NCBI RefSeq assembly: GCF_900107635.1
Contig: NZ_FNRD01000001.1
Span: 248,001-312,000 of the forward strand
DNA from: Flavobacterium gillisiae
Lineage (GTDB): Bacteria > Bacteroidota > Bacteroidia > Flavobacteriales > Flavobacteriaceae
Direction of reading: 5' to 3'
DNA length: 64,000 bases
Shown here in pieces: positions 32,973 through 39,377 of the stretch. Position 1 is the stretch's first letter, and each line of letters begins with the position of its first letter. The notes under the pieces are model-generated. The model was not told where the DNA came from. It searched no databases and saw only the letters and a program-made list of their open reading frames with translations. Both the position numbers and the translations under genes were made by a program.

Positions 32973-34712
32973 CTAGCAAGTGTATTTAGTTGATACTTTC
33001 AGTAAGGTGTCTGATAATTTTTGTAGATAGTTTTCAGGGAGGTTTTTGTCTACATATTCGATCAGTTCAGGTAATTCAATGCGATTTTTAAAGAATGCAT
33101 TCACTTTCATGTCGAATTTTTTAGCGTGATTGATGCCTGTTTTTCTAATTGTAGACTTTTTAACTACCGCTTTAGCTAATTTTGGTTTGTCTTCAATGTA
33201 TTTCAGGTGGTTTTTGTAGGCTAATTTTGTGTATTCAAAACCAATTTCCTTTTTCTCAGTACGTGTAAAATCAAAATAATCAGATGGATATAGCGGGTTG
33301 ATGCCTGTTTTTAAGAACCATTTTTGAGCGTTGTTCAATCTCCATATCATTTCGTCCAGTTTGTCAACCATTAATTCCTTTTTGTACAAGTGTACGTTGC
33401 CGTTGTTTACTGTAAACAGTTTTTCCATGTAGGTATTGATCGCTTTTTTCCATGATCCTACGAAAGGTGTTTTTCCTCGGTACAATTTGGCAGCGTTCTT
33501 AAAAAATTCCTGAACGATCAAGGTTTTAAATTCCTCACGGCCCATGGTTCCGTAAGTAGCTTCTTTGTATAAAATGCGTTTATCGATGCGCTTGTAGCCG
33601 TTGTAATCGCCATTAGCCAGTTTTTCGGCAAAGTTTTGATTGTGCAGCACGCTAGTTTCTAATTTTTCGGACAAAGTTTTTGAAACTTTAACATTTTCGC
33701 CCCCCCCTGGTGTTTGGGGTTCGCTACTTTGCACTTGGATGCTCTTGTAAAAAACAAATGAAAAATCAGGCGTAGCCGTTCCTTTTAATGGAAAATCGGC
33801 TTGTCCGTTTTCTCTTTTATTAATATTACTTTTAATAGTTCTAGTATCTTCATTATTATCTGTAACTTCTTTACGCCTTTGGGAGGTAACGGCTTGATTA
33901 TCAGTCGAGGTCAAAAGTTGTGTTTTTGCATCAAAAACAACTAAAATTTGGCTCGATACGTGCATTTTTAAGCCTGTTTTATGCCCTCTAAAAAGATAAT
34001 CAACAAACACTCCCGCTTCTTCTAATCGTTTCCTGTGGTTGCGTATTGTAGCTCTACAAACATTAATAGAATGTACCTCATTGCGTTTTAAATTAGTGAT
34101 GTGGTGTGCGTTTACTTCCATTTGGCGTACTGGGCTGGTTTCGGTAACGCCTAATTTTAAGTATTCGTTGCTAGTTTTTTGCAACTGGATAGAATAGAGG
34201 TAGATCATTTGCTGAAAAACGATTTCGCTAGCGTACTTTACCGTAAGGTGTTTTCTTTTCTCGAGAACGTTCCCTCTGTCTTTGTTAAACTCTGCTACGA
34301 GTTCGTTGTATTCTTTAGTTTCTTTGTTTTTGTTTCGAAGCAGGAAAATTTTAGAGAATTGTTTTTGCACCTCGTTCATTTTTCCAGTAGCTATAAAAGT
34401 GCGAACAGCAGCGTTTTCTTTTTCTATCTCGATATTGATTTCTTCTACCATTTCGTTGTACTTTGCTATGTACAGGCGGTAATTGTCCATTGTGGCTGCA
34501 AAGGCTGTTGAATTGATATAAGGATGCACGGCCATAACAGGCTGTACGTCTTCGACAAGTGATGTAAAGGTTACTTTCTCTGTTCTTGTAGCGGGTGTGT
34601 TCTTTGGTTTCCTGATGGGCTTCACGCTAGCGGATACGTTAGCGTGATTCCCAAATATATTAGCAGAAAACAAGCTTCCTAAGCTTTGTGGTTGACTGTT
34701 GTGTGGTTGCAT
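32973..34712 (-). CDS. replication-initiator-like protein with winged-helix domain
   Basis: 579 aa, soluble. A helix-turn-helix/winged segment is visible at about residues 215-270 (NEVHSINVCRATIRNHRKRL, EEAGVFVDYLFRGH). A helical region precedes it and a Lys-rich helical C-terminal half follows. Large early proteins of this form often start replication in plasmids and phages of Bacteroidota, but no named family was recognised. The leader carries the longest match to the small RNA (17 nt). Short ACGyTArCG sites lie within its own 5' part. Confidence 0.55.
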   Translation of the reverse strand: MQPHNSQPQSLGSLFSANIFGNHANVSASVKPIRKPKNTPATRTEKVTFTSLVEDVQPVMAVHPYINSTAFAATMDNYRLYIAKYNEMVEEINIEIEKENAAVRTFIATGKMNEVQKQFSKIFLLRNKNKETKEYNELVAEFNKDRGNVLEKRKHLTVKYASEIVFQQMIYLYSIQLQKTSNEYLKLGVTETSPVRQMEVNAHHITNLKRNEVHSINVCRATIRNHRKRLEEAGVFVDYLFRGHKTGLKMHVSSQILVVFDAKTQLLTSTDNQAVTSQRRKEVTDNNEDTRTIKSNINKRENGQADFPLKGTATPDFSFVFYKSIQVQSSEPQTPGGGENVKVSKTLSEKLETSVLHNQNFAEKLANGDYNGYKRIDKRILYKEATYGTMGREEFKTLIVQEFFKNAAKLYRGKTPFVGSWKKAINTYMEKLFTVNNGNVHLYKKELMVDKLDEMIWRLNNAQKWFLKTGINPLYPSDYFDFTRTEKKEIGFEYTKLAYKNHLKYIEDKPKLAKAVVKKSTIRKTGINHAKKFDMKVNAFFKNRIELPELIEYVDKNLPENYLQKLSDTLLKVSTKYTC

Positions 34713-34738
34713 TGTGGTTGGTTTAATGGTGGTGAGCT

Positions 34739-35434
34739 TTAATATCTATCCCAGTAGTTGCTTGGTGTATAGTCAAAATCTGTGATTTTTACTTGTGCTG
34801 AGTAAAGTCTAAAAATTTTAGCTTCTATATTGCGCATAGAAACTAACCTTGATGGAGATACTGGTTTTTGTGTGGAGTCCCAATGGTCGTCTTTAGTTTT
34901 AAAAGTAAAAATACCACCTTTTCTGTCTCCTTTAGTGCTGAAAATAAACTTAATAGCACATTTATACTCTTCTATATCAGGATCAATGTCTGCGTATATT
35001 TCGACCCAGTTGTGTTCGCGGTTTTCATTTACTATGAAAGTAATGTTGCCTTCTCCTGATTGATCGTTTTTTTCTTGGCTTGCTTCAATAAACATATCGG
35101 CAATTTCTTGAAGTCTAATTTCTTTTTTATTTACGAAACCAACGATGTTTTGTGTTAGTTCTAGTATGGGCTGTAAATTGACCTGTTGCAGTAAGTTGTC
35201 GTTAATTGTTTTAGCTACTAATGCATTGTAATCAATTAAATCGAACTCTTGTAGGTTGACTTTTAAGGTTTCCTCAATTCTCTTTTTCAGCTCCTTTGAA
35301 GTGTCCCCATAGGAACAAAAAATATCTTTCACTACTGAATTAATCATAGTTTCGATATGTTTTTCTACCATTTCAGGAACTTTTTCTGAAACAACTTTAT
35401 CTACTGCTTTTTGAATTTCTGAATTTAAGTGCAT
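34739..35434 (-). CDS. hypothetical protein, 231 aa
   Basis: Not recognised. The first about 110 residues are helical and coil-forming (SEIQKAVDKVVSEKVPEMVE, IEETLKVNLQEFDLIDYNAL); the second half is alpha/beta with KCAIKFIFSTKGDRKGGIFT. Early-gene position, start-associated motif 9 nt upstream of the ATG. Confidence 0.62.
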   Translation of the reverse strand: MHLNSEIQKAVDKVVSEKVPEMVEKHIETMINSVVKDIFCSYGDTSKELKKRIEETLKVNLQEFDLIDYNALVAKTINDNLLQQVNLQPILELTQNIVGFVNKKEIRLQEIADMFIEASQEKNDQSGEGNITFIVNENREHNWVEIYADIDPDIEEYKCAIKFIFSTKGDRKGGIFTFKTKDDHWDSTQKPVSPSRLVSMRNIEAKIFRLYSAQVKITDFDYTPSNYWDRY

Positions 35435-35463
35435 AATTTTTTGGTTTAATGGTGGTGAGCAAT

Positions 35464-35799
35464 TTATAAAACTTCTACTTGTTCGATTCCGTTTAAAGGT
35501 CTTTTTCTTTCGGGTTTTTTGAAAGGAACGTTTTGTTCTTTCATCTCTTCTTTAATTGCCGTGACTATTTCTTTAACTGTTTTCGGCAGCGGATTATGAT
35601 TATAAAAAGAGGTGGTGAAGTTGTTAAAGTAGGTGTCGTAAAAGATTACAATTGAAACATTTAATTGGTTTGGATTTTCTAATATATTATTAGAGAATCT
35701 TTTTTTTTGCGTTTTCGTAAAAGAAACTTCTATTTGTACAATATCTAGAATAGGGCTTATTTCTAGTTCTACCTGGTCTATCAGTTCGGCTATATTCAT
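35464..35799 (-). CDS. hypothetical protein, 111 aa
   Basis: Not recognised. Small alpha/beta protein (VQIEVSFTKTQKKRFSNNIL, LNVSIVIFYDTYFNNF), no membrane segment. Four bases separate it from the upstream gene, so it is likely to be coupled. Confidence 0.6.
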   Translation of the reverse strand: MNIAELIDQVELEISPILDIVQIEVSFTKTQKKRFSNNILENPNQLNVSIVIFYDTYFNNFTTSFYNHNPLPKTVKEIVTAIKEEMKEQNVPFKKPERKRPLNGIEQVEVL

Positions 35800-35803
35800 G
35801 ATC

Positions 35804-36079
35804 TTAGTTATAAATTAATTTATCAGATGAACGCTCTAGCAGTTCCTCATGTGCTTCTTGCTCTTTTTGTTCCTCAATTCCTTCAAGGCTGTCGTGAACG
35901 TCTTTGCAAATGGCTCTAACTTCTTCCGGGGAGTGGTTGAAGTTTTCTATTTGGTTTCCCATTATTACAATGGCTTTTGGTGCTTTAATAAACTGGTACG
36001 CTACTCTTACTCTTTCGATAAAGCCTAAAAAAGGAGTGTTTTCAATTTCTTCTACTTGGATTGTTTTTGAATTTTGCAT
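35804..36079 (-). CDS. hypothetical protein, 91 aa
   Basis: Not recognised. Soluble, with acidic helical C-terminus (HDSLEGIEEQKEQEAHEELL). Start-associated motif 10 nt upstream of the ATG. Confidence 0.6.
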   Translation of the reverse strand: MQNSKTIQVEEIENTPFLGFIERVRVAYQFIKAPKAIVIMGNQIENFNHSPEEVRAICKDVHDSLEGIEEQKEQEAHEELLERSSDKLIYN

Positions 36080-36101
36080 AATTCGGTGGGTTTAATGGTG
36101 G

Positions 36102-36314
36102 TTAATGATTTGAAAGTCTATTTACTTCTTCATATTGTACTTCGATATTCATTTTAGCGGTTGAAAGTTTTCTTGCAGTTAGCTTTTTTTGCTCTTTCAA
36201 GTAGTTTAGCGTAGGTTTTAACACTTCCTGTGCGTTTTCTAACACTAAAACTTCTATTATTTCAATTGCAGTTGAGAAATTGTCTATTTCATCAATTAAT
36301 TGTTTTATTGCCAT
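36102..36314 (-). CDS. small helical protein, 70 aa
   Basis: Not recognised. Predicted all-helical (LIDEIDNFSTAIEIIEVLVL, LKEQKKLTARKLSTAKMNIE). Start-associated motif 7 nt upstream of the ATG. Confidence 0.6.
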   Translation of the reverse strand: MAIKQLIDEIDNFSTAIEIIEVLVLENAQEVLKPTLNYLKEQKKLTARKLSTAKMNIEVQYEEVNRLSNH

Positions 36315-36480
36315 TGGGTTGGTTTAATGGTTAAAAAATGCAAAGGTCTTGGGGTGCGTGGAATTAGTAGATAATCGTTATTCAATAATTCGGGGTAAGA
36401 ACGTGTTTGCCTTTGCATTGGCTTGGTTAACCTTTCAGTACCGCCACATGAATAGATCACATGACGGAACTTCTAGGGAA
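36315..36480. other. intergenic stretch with a long-loop inverted repeat
   Basis: ATGCAAAGG (36338-36346) and CCTTTGCAT (36409-36417) are inverted copies about 60 nt apart; the minus strand continues from the second arm into six T. It may act as a terminator or leader structure between two early genes. Confidence 0.4.
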
Positions 36481-36699
36481 TTATGCAAGTTTGCCTTGCA
36501 CTTGGATGCTGTATTTAGCTCTAATCACGTTCATGCAATAGTCGAGCGTGGGAAGTACTGTTATTGGTTTTATGTTTTTTGGCCTACTATTTGCAACTGG
36601 CTTTTTTAGCTTGTTGAATGCCGCACTAAACGCTTCCAGCTCTTCCGGGGAGAAAGTGGAAATTATATTTAGTACTGAATTAGCAATTGTTGTAGACAT
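36481..36699 (-). CDS. hypothetical protein, 72 aa
   Basis: Not recognised. Helical N-terminal part (LNIISTFSPEELEAFSAAFN) and a basic middle. Its ATG lies 60 nt from the nearest start-associated motif, unlike the other genes, and the gap holds the plus-strand small RNA. Confidence 0.55.
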   Translation of the reverse strand: MSTTIANSVLNIISTFSPEELEAFSAAFNKLKKPVANSRPKNIKPITVLPTLDYCMNVIRAKYSIQVQGKLA

Positions 36700-36706
36700 T
36701 TTTTTT

Positions 36707-36714
36707 TATATTTG
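36707..36714 (+). promoter_or_regulatory. -7 box of the predicted small RNA
   Basis: TATATTTG matches TAnnTTTG exactly on the plus strand. TTG triplets at 36687-36689 and 36690-36692 lie about 15-17 nt upstream, a little closer than usual for the -33 element. Confidence 0.5.
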
Positions 36715-36719
36715 TAGTG

Positions 36720-36797
36720 TTGGGGTGGTTCCTGACAAATTATACTAACCGCAAGGTTGGTTTAATGGTGGAAGCGGGCGTGGTTGCCCGCTTTTTT
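36720..36797 (+). ncRNA. predicted small RNA complementary to the start-associated motif
   Basis: About 78 nt. From 5' to 3': an unpaired leader, a six-pair stem CTAACC/GGTTGG closed by a GCAA tetraloop (36745-36760), an unpaired stretch TTTAATGGTGG (36761-36771), and a GC-rich terminator stem AAGCGGGC/GCCCGCTT (36772-36793) with six T. No plus-strand gene lies nearby that the terminator could serve. The unpaired stretch with its flanks (17 nt, 36755-36771) is the antisense of the motif found before element start codons. Existence and action are predictions from sequence only. Confidence 0.55.
36772..36797 (+). terminator. terminator of the predicted small RNA
   Basis: Eight-pair GC-rich stem with a six-base loop and a T tract on the plus strand only. 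Confidence 0.8.
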
Positions 36798-36990
36798 ATT
36801 TTGGTTTAATGGTGAGAAGGGGGCCTTTATTATTGTTTTTTCTTTTAATTTCTTCTTCCTTTAGTTTATCTAATTTTCTATCGATATACTTCATTTCGAT
36901 AATTAGCGCCACCGCTAGAATAAATCCCAACACAAGTACGATTCTTATCAGTAAATCAGTATTCTCTGTTAATGTTTTCATAACTGGCAC
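36796..36990 (-). CDS. single-pass membrane protein, 64 aa
   Basis: One membrane segment at about residues 12-32 (LIRIVLVLGFILAVALIIEM), followed by a Lys/Glu-rich helix. The last codons (LLTIKPK) are written with the start-associated motif sequence. Second gene of the early run after the divergent repressor. Confidence 0.6.
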   Translation of the reverse strand: MPVMKTLTENTDLLIRIVLVLGFILAVALIIEMKYIDRKLDKLKEEEIKRKNNNKGPLLTIKPK

Positions 36991-37003
36991 GGTTTTAGGT
37001 TAA

Positions 37004-37198
37004 CTAATTTTTAGTAGGTTTTTTCGTTGGGTAATCTGGCCTTGAAACGATTTCTCTAATTGTATAAGTAGAGCGGTTGTATTTTTTAGCTAAAATTGCT
37101 TCAACTTCATTTCTACTCTTAATTCTGTCTACTCGAAGTTCCTTGTATTCCGCTTTTATTTTTTCGGTACGATTAATTGTGTTTTCAGATTTTGCCAT
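37004..37198 (-). CDS. small DNA-binding candidate (Cro-like position), 64 aa
   Basis: Basic protein with a helix-turn-helix-like stretch, RNEVEAILAKKYNRSTYTIR. It is the first gene transcribed away from the repressor, the place usually held by Cro or an excisionase. Family not recognised. Confidence 0.55.
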   Translation of the reverse strand: MAKSENTINRTEKIKAEYKELRVDRIKSRNEVEAILAKKYNRSTYTIREIVSRPDYPTKKPTKN

Positions 37199-37206
37199 GA
37201 TATTGT

Positions 37207-37241
37207 GTTTTAGAAATTGTTTTTCGTTATATTTCTACAAC
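37207..37241. promoter_or_regulatory. candidate operator between repressor and early genes
   Basis: GTTTTAGAAAT (37207-37217) and ATTTCTACAAC (37231-37241) are inverted copies agreeing in 10 of 11 bases, with 13 bases between. Placed between divergent regulators, as expected for the repressor's target. Confidence 0.5.
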
Positions 37242-37303
37242 AAAGAAACTAAAGAAAATCAAGATAACCTAATATTATTAAGATGAAAACTAATAAAATT
37301 TAG

Positions 37304-37693
37304 ATGAAAAACTTTATAGGTTTAAATATCAAGCACTTATGCGACAAAAATAATTTAAAACAAGATGAGTTCGGACAGTACTTTGATTTGAATAAAGGGG
37401 TTGTAGGGACTTATGTGAGAGGAAGTGCGAACCCGAAAATAGAAACGATTCAAAGAATTTGTTTGCACTATACTATAAGTATAGATGATTTTGTCAATAC
37501 AGATTTATCAGCAGGAAAGCCATACGCAACAAAAGGCGGCAACTTATTATACACTGAGGAAAACAAACCTGATCCTTATGTAATAAGTCCTAGATATGTA
37601 GAACTACTGGAAAAGTCGCTAGAAGACAAGGATAAAATAATAAATGCACTAGAATTGAGGTTGCAGGGCGATGACAGGAGTAAAACAGCATAG
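37304..37693 (+). CDS. XRE-family repressor, probable lysogeny regulator
   Basis: 129 aa. The N-terminal helix-turn-helix reads NIKHLCDKNNLKQDEFGQYF, LNKGVVGTYVRGSANPKIET, with the IDDFVNTDLS ending usual for HTH_3 proteins. A linker and a C-terminal coiled coil (VELLEKSLEDKDKIINALEL) follow, probably for dimerisation. No peptidase domain, so it would not be inactivated by RecA-type self-cleavage. It is divergent from the early genes across the candidate operator. Confidence 0.85.
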   Translation: MKNFIGLNIKHLCDKNNLKQDEFGQYFDLNKGVVGTYVRGSANPKIETIQRICLHYTISIDDFVNTDLSAGKPYATKGGNLLYTEENKPDPYVISPRYVELLEKSLEDKDKIINALELRLQGDDRSKTA

Positions 37694-37785
37694 AGCTATA
37701 ATGACAATTGTTTAATTAAATGAAATAAGTTACAACAAAATGTGTATTTTCGTGTTAATTATAAATTAACTTAAAATACAACAAA

Positions 37786-38307
37786 ATGAAAAAAATTATT
37801 TTTAGTGCTATTCTGTTAGCAGGTTTGTCCAGTTTTGCACAATCAGAAACCGCTGCCGTTTCGGCAACCGCTACGTCAACTGCTTCAACAATGACTTTGT
37901 CAGAGGGAACGGTCTTAAAAGTGGCTTTGTCTGAAGACTTGAACGGTAAAAATTTAAGCAAAGGACAAAAAATCGATTTTACCACAAGTGGCGATTTTAT
38001 CCTTGGTGATCGAGTGGTTATAAAAGAAGGATTAAAAGTAACCGGAACTGTTACCGAAGCTGCCAAAAGCGGAATGCTTGCCAAACGTGGTAAACTGGCT
38101 TTTAGTATCGATTACCTTTATTTACCTGATGGAAAGGTTATAAAACTTACAAGCGACGTTACTAAGGCCGTAAAAAGCAGCACTGGTGTTGTAGTGGCAA
38201 CGGCTGTATTGTTAAGTCCTTTGGCATTGTTTATAGGCGGTAAAAACGCAAAATATAAAGAAGGAGAGATTTTTGAAGCTTATGTAAAAGAGTCTTATAC
38301 ATTTTAA
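37786..38307 (+). CDS. exported protein, possible lysogenic-conversion gene
   Basis: 173 aa with a clear signal peptide (MKKIIFSAILLAGLSSFAQS). The mature part is beta-rich (GTVLKVALSEDLNGKNLSKG, GLKVTGTVTEAAKSGMLAKR, KLAFSIDYLYLPDGKVIKLT) with a hydrophobic segment near residue 135-155 (VVVATAVLLSPLALFIGG). Similar proteins occur in Bacteroidota chromosomes, function unknown. It lies between the repressor and attR with host-like codon use, the place for genes expressed in the lysogen. Confidence 0.78.
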   Translation: MKKIIFSAILLAGLSSFAQSETAAVSATATSTASTMTLSEGTVLKVALSEDLNGKNLSKGQKIDFTTSGDFILGDRVVIKEGLKVTGTVTEAAKSGMLAKRGKLAFSIDYLYLPDGKVIKLTSDVTKAVKSSTGVVVATAVLLSPLALFIGGKNAKYKEGEIFEAYVKESYTF

Positions 38308-38364
38308 TACGTCCCTGCAAACGAACCTACAGCGGACGAGTTCTTAAACTTCCTGAAAAAATAA
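38308..38364 (+). other. open stretch in frame after the 173-aa stop
   Basis: Directly after the TAA the same frame stays open for 18 codons (YVPANEPTADEFLNFLKK) and then reaches another TAA. It could be a lost C-terminal end or chance. Confidence 0.25.
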
Positions 38365-38421
38365 GAGGTTAGAAAACAATTAGTTATGTTTTTTAAAAGT
38401 GCTTAAAAGCGAGTTTGCAAA

Positions 38422-38477
38422 ACTTAAAATCCAGTGAACAGCAATGTTCGTGCGGGTTCAAGTCCCGCTCTGAGTAC
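38422..38477 (+). repeat. attR, partial tRNA-Leu copy
   Basis: Identical to 10244-10299. It contains only the anticodon-proximal to 3' part of tRNA-Leu and cannot make a tRNA. Confidence 0.93.
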
Positions 38478-38482
38478 TAAGA

Positions 38483-38514
38483 AAGCTTCAAACTATGTTT
38501 GGAGCTTTTTTTTT
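38483..38514 (+). terminator. original chromosomal terminator of the tRNA-Leu operon
   Basis: AAGCTTCAAAC / GTTTGGAGCTT stem, three-base loop, nine T. It follows attR, so before integration it would have followed the tRNA. Confidence 0.8.
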
Positions 38515-38654
38515 GTTTAAAATCGAAACCTTTTTAGGAAGATGTTAGTGTAAGATTGTACTTTTAGGGGGTTGGTTTTTTGTACATAGGTTGTTATTGT
38601 AAAAGCTAGTTTAGCCTTTGTCTTTAATGATCTGATTTATTTCAATAATTATTT

Positions 38655-39002
38655 ATGGCGACTTTTGTAATTAGTAAAAGATTTAGTGGTGATTATAAGT
38701 TTGAATTTACTTCCAGAAAAGGGAAGACAATTTTTACGAGTAACGCGTATGAGCTGCGGATGGATTGTGAGTCTGCGGCAGAACATATTCGTTCCGTTTT
38801 AGAGAGTTGTTCTTATGTAAAGTTTAAGACCACTAAGGGGAAGTTTTTCTTTAGGGTAGTAATCGAAAATGAGGTAGTTGCTACTAGTAGAAAGTATAGT
38901 ACGGAGTTGATGGTTCAAAAAGGGATCCTTGAAATAACGAAATATGGTCCAAGCTCGGAGATATTAGATTTCTCGAATAATAATTTTGTTTTTGAAGATT
39001 GA
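38655..39002 (+). CDS. DUF1508 (YegP-like) protein with two repeats
   Basis: 115 aa. Two tandem copies of the DUF1508 strand-strand-helix unit: MATFVISKRFSGDYKFEFTS with KTIFTSNAYELRMDCESAAE, and KFKTTKGKFFFRVVIENEVV with ATSRKYSTELMVQKGI. DUF1508 domains are small and of unknown function. The first chromosomal gene after the element, followed by a strong terminator. Confidence 0.82.
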   Translation: MATFVISKRFSGDYKFEFTSRKGKTIFTSNAYELRMDCESAAEHIRSVLESCSYVKFKTTKGKFFFRVVIENEVVATSRKYSTELMVQKGILEITKYGPSSEILDFSNNNFVFED

Positions 39003-39025
39003 CGCAAGTTGTTTTTAATAGTTTT

Positions 39026-39073
39026 AAAGGAAAAGGGTCTCTGAAATAATTATTTCAGAGACCCTTTTCCTTT
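39026..39073. terminator. 48-bp perfect palindrome, terminator of the DUF1508 gene
   Basis: Two 24-base arms with no loop, from AAAGGAAAAGGG to CCCTTTTCCTTT. In RNA this would be a long hairpin with A/T-rich ends. Confidence 0.7.
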
Positions 39074-39087
39074 AGGGATTGCTACAA

Positions 39088-39123
39088 ATAAAAAAAGCCA
39101 TCTCGCTTACGCGGATGGCTTTA
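39088..39123 (-). terminator. terminator after the 62-aa lipoprotein gene
   Basis: Stem AAAGCCATC / GATGGCTTT; the minus strand continues into seven T. Confidence 0.8.
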
Positions 39124-39144
39124 ATTTTGTGATGTAATTTAAAA

Positions 39145-39333
39145 TTACTCAGCAGCAGGTGCTTCAACAGCAGCAGAATCAACAGCTACAGCAGCAGTAT
39201 CAACAGCTACAGTATCAACAGCTACAACAGTAGTGTCAGCAGCCATAGTTTCTTCAGCAGCAGCGTCAGATTTTTTACAAGATACAACAGTTAAAACAGC
39301 AACAACAGCTAAACTTAAAAATACTTTTTTCAT
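39145..39333 (-). CDS. small Ala/Val/Asp-rich lipoprotein, 62 aa
   Basis: Signal and lipobox VVSC with Cys19 followed by KK, a Flavobacterium-typical lipoprotein start. The mature part is a low-complexity chain of V-D-T/S-A units. Likely a surface or periplasmic lipoprotein; function unknown. It is similar in design to the lipoprotein at 43578-43832. Confidence 0.8.
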   Translation of the reverse strand: MKKVFLSLAVVAVLTVVSCKKSDAAAEETMAADTTVVAVDTVAVDTAAVAVDSAAVEAPAAE

Positions 39334-39369
39334 CTTAATTTAATATAAAGGTTAATTATTAATTCGACG

Positions 39370-39377
39370 CAAAGATA
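39370..39377 (-). promoter_or_regulatory. -7 box for the small lipoprotein
   Basis: The minus strand reads TATCTTTG, a TAnnTTTG match, 37 nt upstream of the start. Confidence 0.5.

Larger units (their letters stand above)
12222..36813 (-). repeat. start-associated motif ACCATTAAACC, 17 exact copies
   Basis: Minus-strand copies, given by plus-strand limits: 12222-12232, 16159-16169, 16415-16425, 17518-17528, 22965-22975, 26450-26460, 27068-27078, 30916-30926, 31278-31288, 32774-32784, 34720-34730, 35443-35453, 36089-36099, 36321-36331, 36759-36769 and 36803-36813. The plus-strand gene at 29600 has one copy in its own direction at 29579-29589. Thirteen of them end 0-15 nt before an accepted start codon. 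Copies without an adjacent accepted start are 26450, 31278 (micro-protein), 36759 (within the small RNA) and 36803 (inside the last codons of a gene). Confidence 0.9.
10244..38477. mobile_element. integrated provirus (about 28.2 kb), probably a tailless, membrane-containing virus
   Basis: The limits are the 56-bp direct repeat. Inside are a tyrosine integrase at the left end, a long minus-strand gene array and a divergent repressor at the right end. Lysis-type genes (GH108 endolysin, holin and spanin candidates) indicate a virus. No terminase, portal, tape measure, sheath, tube or baseplate gene is recognisable, and neither is a relaxase, coupling ATPase or VirB4. Roughly a dozen small proteins carry one membrane segment, which suits a virion with an internal lipid layer. 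This is an inference; the capsid protein has not been identified by homology. Confidence 0.75.

Noticed and set aside
36349..36609. 86-codon plus-strand frame next to the small RNA
   Set aside because: It overlaps the 72-aa gene on the other strand, has no motif or promoter, and its product does not look like a protein.
36759..36769. Motif copy as a normal leader of the 72-aa gene
   Set aside because: It is 60 nt from the ATG, unlike all other gene-start copies, and is embedded in the plus-strand promoter-to-terminator structure. The reading remains possible but is less likely.
10244..38477. Integrative conjugative element or conjugative transposon
   Set aside because: The ArdC domain and integrase would fit, but no relaxase, coupling protein, VirB4 or Tra protein could be recognised, while lysis-type genes could.
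10244..38477. Relative of the flavobacterial ssDNA phage FLiP
   Set aside because: FLiP-type viruses have genomes near 9 kb and a larger double-jelly-roll capsid protein; nothing comparable is visible here.
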